Positions 9,751 to 21,162 of a DNA stretch of 64,000 bases are shown piece by piece. The DNA is from Adiantum capillus-veneris. Taxonomy: Eukaryota; Streptophyta; Polypodiopsida; Polypodiales; Pteridaceae. The DNA lies in NCBI GenBank assembly GCA_014529385.2, contig CM043944.1, positions 62,338,248-62,402,247 of the forward strand. The letters run 5' to 3'. The translations under genes were made by a program, and so were the position numbers. Under the pieces are notes generated by a model. It made no database searches, had not been told where the DNA came from, and was given only the letters and a program-made list of their open reading frames with translations. The number at the start of each line of letters is the position of its first letter. The first letter of the stretch is position 1.

Positions 9751-10692
9751 TGTTGAGCCAGCAGAGGATCACACCCACAATTTTGCTCACACTCATCATT
9801 TTGTAACCATTGATTGTAATAAATGTTTCTTCGACATTAATTTTGATTTGAGCCATTCATTAAGTAACGGGACTCAATTGAGTTTCCAGCTTGTAATCCC
9901 GAAGTAATTTCACTTGCTGATGTAATTAGTTAGAGATGTTCTCACCTCCAAGGCTGAGGTATATAAGCCAAAGTTTTTGTAACCTAAGGAGATTCAGATT
10001 ATTAATCAAAGTGAGTTTTTGAGCGCCGGGACTGTGTCTGAGAGAGAGTGAGAGAGAGAGAGAGAGTCTTATCTACTTGCTACGCGAGCTACGGAGCCGC
10101 CATTGGAGAAGCGACACCGCCATTGTGTTAGCAACGGCGAGAGCTACGCACAGATACCAAGAGTGCGCGCTATCGGCTTCTATGTGTGGTAAGTTCCTAC
10201 GAGCTTTGGTGTGAGTTTTCTTCCAACTCGTGTGTCGGAATTGAGTGTGCAACATATCTATAGAACCACAACGAGTAGAGCTACGCATTAGTACCATCGG
10301 GCTCAAGTTTCGGTCACCTGTATTTTTCAGTCTGTCTTCATACGCGTTTACCGCACGGAGTGGTTATAGGTTGATTTTGCAGTTCAAGTCTTTAGGGTGT
10401 TGTTCTTACCTAGTGTATAGACTTCCCCTTGAGTTTGAAATCGATTCAATGATTCTAGATCTTGTTTCGTATAGCATTCGTTCGTAGTACGGATTTCAGT
10501 CACTTGCGTATTTTAGAACTTAGATTTGATTTCCTTAGTAGTGATTGTCATTAGAAGGTCGAGTAGGTGATTTGACACCCACCTAGTTGTTTCCATGCGC
10601 CTGCGGGTCAAGCTCCATCCTCGTCTGACAAATTCTGTTGTTGGTTGAGTTCTCGCTATTTAGCTTCCGCTAGCGGCGTAACCGCCTTAACA
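9751..10692 (+). repeat. E5 5' LTR
   Basis: Starts TGTTGAGCC and ends CCTTAACA. It is nearly identical to 27578-28515. It holds a TATA box, a short GA tract and one half-site (TCATACGCGT, 10338-10347) of the palindrome repeated in the interior. Confidence 0.95.
9960..9967 (+). promoter_or_regulatory. TATA box of the E5 5' LTR
   Basis: TATATAAG about 210 bp into the LTR, with the GA tract about 70 bp downstream; the U3/R boundary probably lies shortly after it. Confidence 0.7.
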
Positions 10693-10694
10693 TT

Positions 10695-10712
10695 TGGCGC
10701 CGCTGCGGGGGA
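10695..10712 (+). other. E5 primer binding site, tRNA-Asp type
   Basis: TGGCGCCGCTGCGGGGGA begins two bases after the LTR. Plant gypsy elements primed by tRNA-Asp carry TGGCGCCGTTGCCGGGGA, which this resembles with a few mismatches. Confidence 0.75.
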
Positions 10713-12303
10713 CGAGAGCCCTAAGTAGGTGACCTTAGACTAATCCTACGAGGTGAGTCGTATAAACTACTTTGTATACTTTAGTTAGAAAAGATCTAGT
10801 GGTGGACTCCGAAGATCTCGAGAGATACTAGGAAGTGGGGTATTCCTGGGTCTTCCGTGTTGACAGTATTTTTAGTTTAGCTTAGATTTGTTTGTTGTTT
10901 TGTTGGTGTTGATAGAAGAAGAATTTGCTAGTCCGTGATGACAATGGATCTCTTTAAAATCACAATTACCAAACCCATTTTATGATTAGGAATAGCTTAG
11001 GTAGGACTTCATTTTATCCTGATCTGGAGCTAGTAATCATTGGAGTATTTGCTTGATATGGTTGATTGCATGTTAGATCACTAAACCGTCGAGTTAGTAG
11101 TGCAACTTGCAATAAACAAAAGTCAGAGAAATTTTCTGTGTATCTGGGAGCTACTGAGCACTTGAGAAAGCTTTAGGAAGGATTCTGTGCCAAAAAACTG
11201 GAAATCTGCAACTTTAGACATCATACGCGTATGATGTCTAAATGACCAAACAGAGACCAAAACAGAAATTTTGACTTTACCAGAGTGTTCAAAAGGGGGG
11301 TCATGGTTAAGATGCTGAATTTTAGATATTTTTAGGAGAGGTAAATGAAATTGTAACATAGAAGTAATAGAGAGAGACATGGAGAGGGTGTATGTATGTA
11401 GAGGTTCATAAAAGAACTATAGGGATGAGAGAGAAGGGTAATGGTGAAGAGGGTGGGAGAAGCCATGGAAATTGCAGGTTTGAGTGAGGGAAGGAGAGGG
11501 AGGGATGTGTAAGAGTGAGTAGGTGTGTGGAAGGGTGAGAGAAGACTAAGGGCTACTTGTGAGAAAAGTGGGCAGACTGGACAAAGAACAGGAAATTTTG
11601 GATTCAGATCTTGTTTTTACATTCAAACCTGACAAAAACACTTGAAACTCAATTATAAACATTGGAGAAGGCTTAAAACCAAGAATAGTCAAAATCTGGG
11701 ACAAAAGACATCATACGCGTATAATGTCTTTTAGCACATCCACTGCTTATTTTTGATATCTGACCTGACAAGATTGTTACAAACACTATAGAAAGCATAA
11801 ATATCAAGTCTTGACCGAAATTGATGAAAAAGACATAATACGCGTATGATGTCTTTGACCTAATTTTGGACATATTTTGATACTTTGCCAACACAGATCC
11901 ATTGTAATAGCTGTCTAGAGGTTATATTTCAAGTTTCATCCCATTTGGATCGCAATAGACCCAAAACAAGTCAAAAGCAGAAAATTGCCAAGAAAAGCCC
12001 AAATCAGCCATAACTTGCTTAAACAGAGTTCAAACTGAATTTTGTGAGTGGACAGAGCATAAGGGGGCTACTGAGAGTGAGCATAACCAAAATAGTCCAA
12101 ATCTGTGAAAAAAGACATCATACGCGTATAATGTCTTTTTCAGCATATCTGCAACAAAATTCTCACTTGATGAAACAGAAGTTGTCCAACTGACAAGATT
12201 AAACAATTGACCAAGTATCAATCAGTTTGGATCAATTCTGACCACAAAAACTTGGGAAAACAAATTGCCGAGACGGAAAAGTTAAAGTCCTTTAGGGGAA
12301 TTG
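10713..12303 (+). other. E5 leader between primer site and gag
   Basis: About 1.6 kb without a long open frame. It holds four palindromes (listed separately) embedded in loosely repeated text with TTTGGATC, CCAAAAC and similar words. A packaging or dimer signal would be expected here, but none can be identified by motif. Confidence 0.6.
11213..12140. repeat. four copies of a 24-bp palindrome in the E5 leader
   Basis: Core ACATCATACGCGTATGATGT flanked by AG and CT. Copy starts are 11216 (perfect, extended to a 30-bp palindrome 11213-11242), 11706, 11831 and 12113. The last three each have one substitution in an arm (AATG for GATG, or ATAA for ATCA), so each keeps 11 of 12 arm pairs. Spacings are 490, 125 and 282 bp. 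The centre ACGCGT is invariant in all four. Confidence 0.95.
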
Positions 12304-13542
12304 ATGAATTTGAGATCGGGCAGGAAGCTCCAGAATAACCAACCAAAACAAGGGGAACAAGCAAGTGTCATATCAACCGAGGGAAGTGTAAACCAAAGTT
12401 GGGTGCAACCATTGGAGCCGATCTTTGAAGGAAGTGTTTCTGATACTTCTTCGGAGAGATCTTACGATATTTTCACCGAACACTTGGAACACTTGAACCT
12501 GAACAACAGAGAAAATATAGCAGCAGGATCATCAAACCCTTCCGCCACAATGAAGCTATTGTTCATAAAATATCAGTACGACAATGAGCAAGGTGCCAAG
12601 ATCTACAAAGATGGAATGGACCGTTATTGTGTAAAGATAGAAGATAGACCTAGTGAGTTCAAGGACTTAGTGCCTGTGAGCTATAGCGGAGATAGATATC
12701 TAGATGACGAGGGTACCATGTACTTGGTAGTCCTAAACCCTAACATTGTGGACAAGTGGGGATTGATGGGCACCAAAGCCAAAGTAGATGAAGAACTTGA
12801 GGAGAAAGCACCAATAATAAACTTCCCTGATGCGAGGTTAAGAAGAGAGAATGAAACTACAAGGATCAACACTGATAACATCTATGTGGGGCTATACAAA
12901 TATAATAATGGGGAGCAAGATCTCTATTATAGATGTGAAGAACCCTACACCGGAGAGTTGACAGACCAAAAAAGACTTTATGTCTTTACCTACACAGAGG
13001 GATCGGAAGTGAAAATTGCCGCTTACGACAAGTATGGGAGGCAATACTCAACAATGGGCAAGAAAGAATTAGAAGGATATACATACTTTGGGGGACCACT
13101 ACATCAGTATTATGTTGCTTCTAGCTCACAAAGACCAGCACCAACAAATGGAGTGCAAAACCCAATGACAATAGGAGGACAAAGAACTCAGGTTGCTGAC
13201 TCTTTCAGTCAACCTCAGTACTCGAAGCCCGGACCAATGGGATCATTACATTCCAGAGAGTCAATGGATACGAATCGAGGTAGTGCAGTTCCAATCCCCA
13301 CGTATACCACTCCAGGTCCAAGGTTCGAAGCGGAACCATCACATTTACCTCCTAGTAGTAGATTCAGGGCAGGGGAACCGACAAGGGTAACCCATGAAGT
13401 CCATGATGCTAGAGAAAGCTTTAGCCGGGACACAGGAGCAATGAGATTGGTAGCAGACCATAGACGTATGAGACCATCTCAAGTAGCCAAGTGTATGCCA
13501 AAGAAGTATGGTGGTTCAGGAGATCCGTATGCACATGTGTGA
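12304..13542 (+). pseudogene. E5 gag, N-terminal part (412 aa)
   Basis: The ATG at 12304 begins MNLRSGRKLQNN, a start shared with the E7 gag (MCLRSG). Residues about 80-260 form a charged, probably folded region (IYKDGMDRYCVKI, GLYKYNNGEQDLYYRCEEPY) that I do not recognise. Residues 265-395 are Pro/Ser/Gln-rich. The end reads KKYGGSGDPYAHV, the usual entry to the capsid domain, and then hits TGA at 13540. The same frame continues as capsid for about 40 codons after the stop, so the stop is a lesion; a CGA to TGA transition would explain it. Gag forms the particle that packages element RNA. Confidence 0.75.
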
Positions 13543-14993
13543 CTCTTTAAGCAAGTCTTAAGAGCTGAGCAGATAACCGATTTTCATACACAATACGAGG
13601 GATTTGGTCTTACTCTAGAAGGTACGGCATTGACATGGTTTCAACCACAAACAGGGGGGGATTCCATGACATTGACCATTTGCTAAGAGAGTTTGCTGAG
13701 GAATTCTCAAAACGAGGGATTAAGCACAATACGGTCTCACAAATATATGCTTTTAAACAGAGAGAACACGAAAAAGTGAAGAAAGCTTCACTTCGCTTCA
13801 AACAATACATTGAGAGATGTCCAGTACGTGAACGACCACAAGATGACAGACTATCTGTTCTCTTTATTGAAGGATTGAGAAACGACACTCTCAAGAAGGA
13901 CTTGCAATTGAAAGCTTGTACAAGTTTCGAGCAAGTAACGAGAGAAGCATTGTACTTAGTGGATAACTGTACGGTTTATGGAGAGGTGTCAGCGGATACA
14001 GATTTTGCATCCAGTAGCTCTTCCTCCGTAGCGAGTGAGACTACCACTAAAAAGAATGTTCAAACAACAACCATGCCAAATGTAGAGCAAATGATAGAAG
14101 AGGCTCTAAAAAGGATGGCACCATACCAAAAACCATTACCAAAACCACTGAAACGGTGTGCGATTGAACAAAAATGGACAAACCATCCAACAGAGGAGTG
14201 CTATTACAACAAAGGGTATGTAAGGGAGCGTCAATATGCACCACCTGCTCAATTAGCACCACCTCAGGTACATCCAGTACCTCGATACCCAACGGAAAAT
14301 GTACCAGGACCTATGGGGATAGAAAGACCGCAACCGGTATTGGGACAACAACCACCTTTACCAGGAGCAAGACCAGTGGGCATTAGATATGCACCAACCT
14401 TAGAGAATCAGGAAGAACAAGCCTTAGTGCCTGTTCAAGCCTATTATGAAGAATATGGTGCACACATGTCTCCAACTGTGTATTACCCACCAGAAGAACC
14501 CAAACAACCAGAACCATGGGGCATGATTGGGAATGTTGGAATACCAACAGTTACAAGTGCTTCTGATGAAGAGAGATACAATTTGGACGCAAGAACATTG
14601 ATGTTCATAGCTCATGGAGGGTTAATAGGACAAAGACCATCCTATCCACAAAGGACGAATCAAGTGGGACCAAGACCAGCACTAGGACCCTGTTACAAGT
14701 GTGGAGGTGACCATCTAATGAATGTTTGTCCACATACGGAAATCATTAGAATAAACGCTTATTGCACTGAGTGTGGGGTTACTCACTTCATTGAGGATTG
14801 TTCAAAGAATCCAAACAAAGTGCAAAAGACGACATTGAATATGCTAGAAACTATTCCTACCAGTAGTGGGTCTGAAAATGAAACTCTGATACCAACGCAA
14901 GTTGTTACTAGAGCTCAAGCTAAGAAAACCACGAGAGAACCTGAGAATGGAAAGTTAGCGACTGAAGTGGTTAGTCAAGGACCGCGGAGTTAG
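13543..14993 (+). pseudogene. E5 gag, capsid and nucleocapsid
   Basis: The sequence after the TGA reads LFKQVLRAEQITDFHTQY and GTALTWFQP (capsid core), then shifts frame at a run of seven G near 13658. The frame from 13635 continues with HLLREFAEEFSKRGIKHN, KASLRFKQYIERCP and VLFIEGLRNDTLKKDL. A Pro/Gln-rich linker follows. Two zinc knuckles of form CX2CX3HX4C end the protein: CYKCGGDHLMNVC (about residue 353 of the 13635 frame) and CTECGVTHFIEDC (about 377). These bind RNA. The frame ends at TAG (14991-14993); the same frame is open beyond it into pol. Confidence 0.8.
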
Positions 14994-15023
14994 AGAAACA
15001 CATGGAAAGCTAGAAAAGCACGC

Positions 15024-17675
15024 ATGAAGTTGAGAAAAGAACGTGAAGACGCTATTCTAGCTGAGGAACTAAAGCAAACTAAAGATAGATTAGAAAAACT
15101 TGAGAGTCAAAACGGAAAACGAGAGATGAGCCCGGAAAGAACGAAACAAAAGAGTATCAAAGAGACAATGAGCTTAAGCTCAGTGGGATCAGTGCTAGCT
15201 GACAAAGTACACGAACCATTGGACGCACTGATGAGAGCTTACGAAGCTAGGTTAAAGACCAACCAAACACAAGAACAGAGGTGGATGACATACCCAAACG
15301 CGGAATTGGAAAAGCAGAGACTTGAAATGTGCCAGAGAATGATCGAGACTGCACATGCCTTATTAGAACCACCAAGAGAAACAATGAATTGTGGAACGGA
15401 AAACCCAATTCAGCAAGAGACTATCATTTCACGGGTAGCTGAAAAGACTCCCAGTGCACAAAAGCCTGAAAATACACACAAGGATGACCGCATAGTATTG
15501 AACACAACCGATCAGGAGATAGAGAGTTTTCATCCAATCATACAGAGGTCTTACGGAAGAGATGAGGATTACAATGAATTTTGGAAACAGGTGAGAGAGG
15601 AAAACTTTGCAAACGAGCTAAGTTGCCAAGCTAATCAGACAAATTGGAAAAAGGACATCAGGAATCCTCCCATAGTGGAATTTGAGGCAGGATCTCAAGT
15701 GGACTTGGATCTGCAATCTTACTGGGGAGATGGGGGCTCTGTTAGAACAATGGAGAGCAAAGCTCATTCACTGAATACCTTACCTTCATACTTAGGAGAG
15801 TATGAAGCAAAATCCGAGATTAGAGCACTTCCCTCACGAAGAATCTCATCAGAAAAAGTCATGGACTCGCAAGGATTGATAGAGATCTTGTCAACACCAG
15901 TGACATGCACTATCACTCTAGCTGAGCTTTTGAGGCTAAGACCACATATGTGGACCACTGTAGGAAAATGCTTGGAGAAATTTGGGATAAAAAACCCAAC
16001 ATTGAGACTGCAAGAGGGTATACAAGAGCTGAGCAAACCACAAAAGAACGCTAAGCCTGTACCCTTAAACAAGGTCGAAGAGTATTGCGAAGGTGAAGAG
16101 GGGAATACAACCTTACCAGTTGAATTCCAAGGAGTGAACACGATGGCAATACTAGACAGCGGAGCTAGGGTAGCCATTGCTACAAAAGAAATCTGGAAAA
16201 AATGGGGGAAACCAGCAATAAGGAAGACTAGGTTGAAACTCCAATTAGCAGATGGACACATGGAGAAACCTATGGGGTTATTAGAGAAAGTCATAGTGAC
16301 TTCTTGCGGCATTGAATACGAACATACTTTTGCTATTGTCGATTTTGGCAAGGAGAATAACTATGATATCATACTGGGAAGACCATTCACGAGACAGTTG
16401 AAAATGGTCCAGGATTGGGGCTACGATCACATATACCTGAGAAATATGGAAACCACTACACGTGTGAACCTGAAAGACCATAGCTACAAAGATGTGAACC
16501 GAACACCGGTAGAGGAGTTTGATTCAGCTACTTTGGCGGGATCCGAATTTCTAGCCTGGTTAGGTAAGCCCAAGGAGTTATGGATGTGTGGGGCCTCGAA
16601 ATGTGGAAGTCTGAGGCGAGAAGAATATGTTTTAGAAAGGGCTATCGAAGACGAAACTTATATAGGAGAACCCTTTCCAGAGGATACGCTTGAACCATTA
16701 GAATGGACACACATTCTAGCAACCCTAGATTTTTGTGCAATTCCGGATGGTCCCACAACGAAATTTTGCGACAAGGACGGGTACGACGTGGTTCCGTACT
16801 TCATATTGAGAACTATACTCGAAAAAGAAACTGAAAAGAACGATACACTGGAAAAGGAAGATGAAGAAGAGGTGTTTCACGACATTCCCAATCATCCAGA
16901 GTGGGGAAATGAAGCAGACAACGAGTCAATGAACTATTCAAGCGGAAACGAAGAAACTATAACGGATGTCCGATTTTATGATTTTCCGAACCAAACTAAA
17001 CAACGCCAGAAACGCTATAGAGCAAAGAGAAAAACAAAGGGGGTTAGAACCAATCCGATGCCTAGAATAAGAGGAAAAAATCAATTCCTAATGCTAGTAA
17101 AGGCGGAAGATTGTGTTAAGGACAAGATTTCTGGAAGAATGAGAGGCAATGATCAAAAGAGTTTACGAAAAGACAAAAGAGGCTCAAGAAATCAAGTTCA
17201 AAGGAATGGAACGAAAACTGAAACAGAAAAATCAGAAAAGAACAAGTGCAACAGAGAACACACGGAGTCCAAGTTAGAACGTAGAAACAAGTACAGAGAG
17301 CTCAAGAAAACTCTGAAAGAAGTTTGGACGACAGAAATTGAGAGTGGAGAGGACGAAAACGCCAAAATCAAGGAAAACATGGATGTTCCCTCTCACTACA
17401 GGAAATTCACAATAGAGGATAGGAAGGTGGTATTAACCCAACCTATTCGAGAGAGAAAGGAGAACGAATCTTATGACGGACCGGAGGATGCAAAAAAAGT
17501 TGATTTAGCAGCACCAGGTGAGACACCTAGATCGGTGTACATAGCCATAGATTTGTCTCCAGGTGAGGAAGAGAGACTTTTGAGTCTTCTCAGAGAGTAC
17601 AGGGACGTGTTTGCATGGTCTTATAAGGACTTAAAGGGAGTTGACCCATCGATATGTCCCGACAGATCAACATAA
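15024..17675 (+). pseudogene. E5 pol: linker, aspartic protease 1, pre-RT region (883 aa)
   Basis: It begins with a coiled-coil-like segment (REDAILAEELKQTKDRLEKL). Residues about 290-325 hold TCTITLAELLRLRPHMW, a short helix found before the protease in several families here. The retropepsin follows at residues about 355-480: AILDSGARVAIATKEIW (catalytic Asp378), LADGHMEKPMGLL, IILGRPFTRQ. It would cut the polyprotein. Next come ATLDFCAIPDGPTTKFCDKD, a basic Lys/Arg-rich stretch (about 670-780) and the RT approach LREYRDVFAWSYKDLKGVDPS. At about 17657 the sequence jumps into the middle of RT and out of frame. The upstream TAG at 14991 is in the same frame. Confidence 0.85.
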
Positions 17676-20064
17676 AACAGCTTTTGCAACGGAGTGGGGA
17701 ATTTATGCTTATCGGGTTATGCCTTTTGGTCTAACCAATGCTCCCGCAACCTTCCAGAGGCTGATGACGCATGTTTTCAAAGAATACTTAAGGTTGTTTC
17801 TAGAAATATACATGGATGACTTATGTGTACATTCTCTTCTGAGAGATGAGCATCTAGAACACCTAAGAAAAGTATTTGAGAAATGTAGGACATATCGCAT
17901 TTGTCTCAATCCTGAGAAATGTGTGTTTATGGTCCGACAGGGCAGAATTCTAGGACATATTGTCTCACAAAACGGAATATCCACGGATTTAGAGAAGATA
18001 AAAGTTATAGTGGATATGCCTAGACCAACCAATGCGAAACAAGTACAGAGCTTTATGGGACATTGCGGATATTATAGACGATTTATTTACATGTACGCTA
18101 TAATAGGCCAACCACTTTACAGGCTAATAGTGAACTTTGAATGGACAGAGGAGTGTGAGAAATCATTCAAGAAATTGAAAGAGGCACTCATTACTGCTCC
18201 AGTTTTGAAATCACCAGATTGGGAGAAGATATTCCATGTGCATATAGATGCTTCGGCATATGCAATAGGATGCATTCTGGCTCAGCCAGAACAAGGAAAC
18301 ATGGATTTTTCTATCTGTTACGCCAGTCGACAGCTCAACAATGCAGAGAAGAATTACACCACAACAGAGCGGGAGGGATTAGGAATGATATATGCTGCGA
18401 AGAAATTTCGGCATTATCTTTTAGCCAACAAGTTTGTGTTTTTTACGGATCACCAAGCCTTGCTCTACCTAGTGAATAAACCATGCAATACTGGGAGAAT
18501 AGTGAGATGGTTCATTATCTTACTGGAATTCGACTTCACGGTAGTAGTAAAGAAAGGAAAAACACATCTTAGAGCTGATCATATTTCGCGATTGACGAAT
18601 GGGGAAGACCCTATAGGAGTAGATGACGACATGCCAGACGCGTACTTGTTCAACATAGAAATGATACCGAAGTGGTCTCAAAATGTCGTTAGCTTATTGA
18701 CCTATGGAGGAGAGTTTGATAGAAGAGAATACAACGAGAAACATGTTGCTATTCAGCAATCCAAGAACCTTCAATTGGTTGCAGGAAGGTTGTATCAATT
18801 GGGAAATGATCATGTTTTACGACTATGCATCAATCCTGAGGAATATAATATATATCTGCGCGAAGCACATGTTCAGGAATGTGCATTTCATTGTTCAAGA
18901 AGGAACACATTTAGGAATTTGTTACAATTGGGAGTCTATTGGCCAGGAATGAAAGAAAGCGTACATGAATATGTCACTATATGTATTGAATGTTCATCAA
19001 AACCGCCAGCAGAGTATTCGACATTATATCAGATAATGATAGCTCCGGAATGGAGTCAGTATATTGTTGAATATCTCACAAATAGAACTTTCCCAGAAGG
19101 AACGTCAAAAGCTCGTCAGAAATCTGTAGAGACAGAAGCTAGAGATTACGCTTTAATAGGAGATCAACTCTATAAGAGAGGTAAAGACAACCAGCTTAGG
19201 ATTTGCGCATCAGAGTCTGAGTATGTGATAATCCTGGAGCAAGCTCATGGAGGAGTAGGTGGAGGCCATTTCTCAGGTGATAAGATAGCAAAACTTGTCT
19301 TAGCCGCAGGAATATGGTGGCCAACATTACATATGGACGCTGAGGAATACGTTAAACGGTGTGATGACTGTCAGCGGACCAAAGTACCACTTAAAAGAGA
19401 TGATATGCCGCTTAGACCAATGATGGGGGCAAGAGCTTTTGCAAAATGGGGGATTGATTATGTCGGACCCATTTCACCTCCTGCATATAAGACTCATGCA
19501 CAATACATCGTTGTGGCTACAGACTATCTAACAAAGTGGGTCGAAGCAAAGGCAACTCAAAAAGCAGATGCCAGGATCACGACACAATTTCTATATGAAT
19601 ACGTCTTTGTACGATATGGATTGCCAATAGAAATTGTGAGTGATCGAGGTACACATTTTATAAATGAAGTGATAGAGATCCTTCTAGATGAATTCATGGT
19701 AATCCATAGGAAATCAGCCCCGTATCATCCACAAGCAAACGGACAAGCTGAAGCAACAAACAAAACCATATGCACGGTCCTTACAAAGATTGTATCTGAG
19801 TCGAGAACTGACTGGGACCAGAAGTTGCATTCAACATTATGGGCATATAGGGTAGCATATAAAACATCAATAGGAACGACCCCATATAACATGGTTTTTG
19901 GGCTAAATGCTATCTTACCAATAGAATTCTTGATTTCAACCTTAAGGGTGGCTAAGGATCTAGAGTGGACAGGGCACGAGCTTTCTGATAGAATAGATGA
20001 CCTGGAAAAGCTAGACGAGCTTCGCCTAAAAGCAGTAGCTTCTATCTACGCTCAAAAAAGGTGA
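17662..20064 (+). pseudogene. E5 pol: truncated reverse transcriptase, RNase H, doubled H2C2 module, integrase
   Basis: RT starts abruptly at TDQHKTAF; the finger region and first catalytic Asp block (present in E7 as SFLDGYFGYNQM) are missing, probably about 120 residues. AYRVMPFGLTNAPATFQR and YMDD (residue about 57 of the 17641 frame) remain. RNase H covers residues about 195-330 (HIDASAYAIG, TTEREGLGM, FTDHQALL, ADHISRL). Two related zinc-binding modules follow, 18634-19005 and 19027-19395. The integrase core has D606, D668 and E704, with the D-x35-E spacing intact, and WGIDYVGP, SDRGTHF and NGQAEATN. TGA ends the frame after IYAQKR, but the same frame continues. Confidence 0.9.
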
Positions 20065-21162
20065 CAAAAGGAATTTTTTGATAAGCATGTGCGGACTAAA
20101 GAGTTTAAGGTTGGGGACTATGTCCTAGTTTACACTCTGAAACAGCATGCTAAGAAGCTTAAAAAGCGAGGGATGGGACCTCTGGTGATTAAAGATCTAT
20201 CACCAAGTGGAGCCGTCAAGCTTGCTACATTAGACGGAGAAGAAATGCCCAATTGGATTAGTGGATGCAGAGTGAAAAAGTATCTTTTGCCGCTAACCCA
20301 AGACATGCTTCTCAAAATACATCAAGAAAAGCTGCGTGTCCAGAAAAAGAAAAAGATTGTGGAGGAAGCGCAAGCCGAGGCAAAGGAAAGAATGGAGAAA
20401 AGAAGACTACTGCGTCAGAAACAGCGCAATGAAGGAGCAATACGAATAAACGCAGTCAGTATAACAGAAATGGATAATGACAAAGAAGAACCCATCATTG
20501 AATGCAAAGTAGGAACCAACCAAATCAAAGCCAGAGCACTATTGGATTCAGGAGCTCAAACTAACCTACTTTCACTCAGTTTGTATAGACAATTGACAAA
20601 TGACACTAAATTACAAACTGCCAAGCAAGAGTTAAAGAGTTACTCTGAGAATTCAATCAAAACTGTCGGATGCACAGTTTTACATATACAGATTAACCAG
20701 TATATGTATCCTCATATGTTTTACGTGGTTGAAGACCAAGCTACACAACATCAATTATTGCTAGGACAACCATGGCAGAAGCAATACAATGCAATGATTG
20801 ACTGGAGTTCTAAATCAGTGCTTATCAAATACGAAGGTGAAAGTCAATCAGTTAAGTTCACCAAAGGAGCAGAGCCAACTCCAAAGGAGGAATCCAAGAA
20901 CAAAGGTAAACAACAACCAGAGAAAAAGAAGAAGCAATGGCAACCAAAAGTTTCTATACAACTGGATTGCTCTTCGACGAGGAACTCTCAACATTGGATA
21001 AGGAAGACAAGCAATAATATAACGGCTCAACCTTGGGAAAAAACGGAGTCAACGTTGGTATGGAGACCAAAAAAGGTTGTGCCAGAGAACACAAAGGTGG
21101 AAAACAGAGTCTTCAATACGAGACAACAGAGTGATTCCAGACAATCAAGGACAGTGAAATAG
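20065..21162 (+). pseudogene. E5 pol C-terminus: integrase tail, second protease-like domain, W-x-P-K tail
   Basis: In frame with integrase after one TGA. It opens QKEFFDKHVRTKEFKVGDYVLV and GMGPLVIKDLSPSGAVKL, the GPY-type integrase C-terminal module. A basic Lys/Glu/Arg helix links to a second retropepsin-like domain at about 20500-20840: KARALLDSGAQTNLLSLS (Asp at 20545), MFYVVEDQ, LLLGQPWQKQYNAMIDW. This has the DSGA loop and the LLGxPW hydrophobic motif of active enzymes, so it looks competent. The tail carries QWQPK and VWRPK and, past the TAG at 21160, IWIPK and IWIPR. A protease here, behind integrase, is not the usual gypsy order. Confidence 0.8.

Noticed and set aside
13655-13665. 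Programmed frameshift in E5 gag
   Set aside because: The G run lies inside the capsid fold, close to an in-frame stop in the same domain, so a random indel or sequencing error is the simpler reading.
15764-16351. 195-aa minus-strand frame across the E5 protease
   Set aside because: Shadow of the well-supported protease frame on the + strand.
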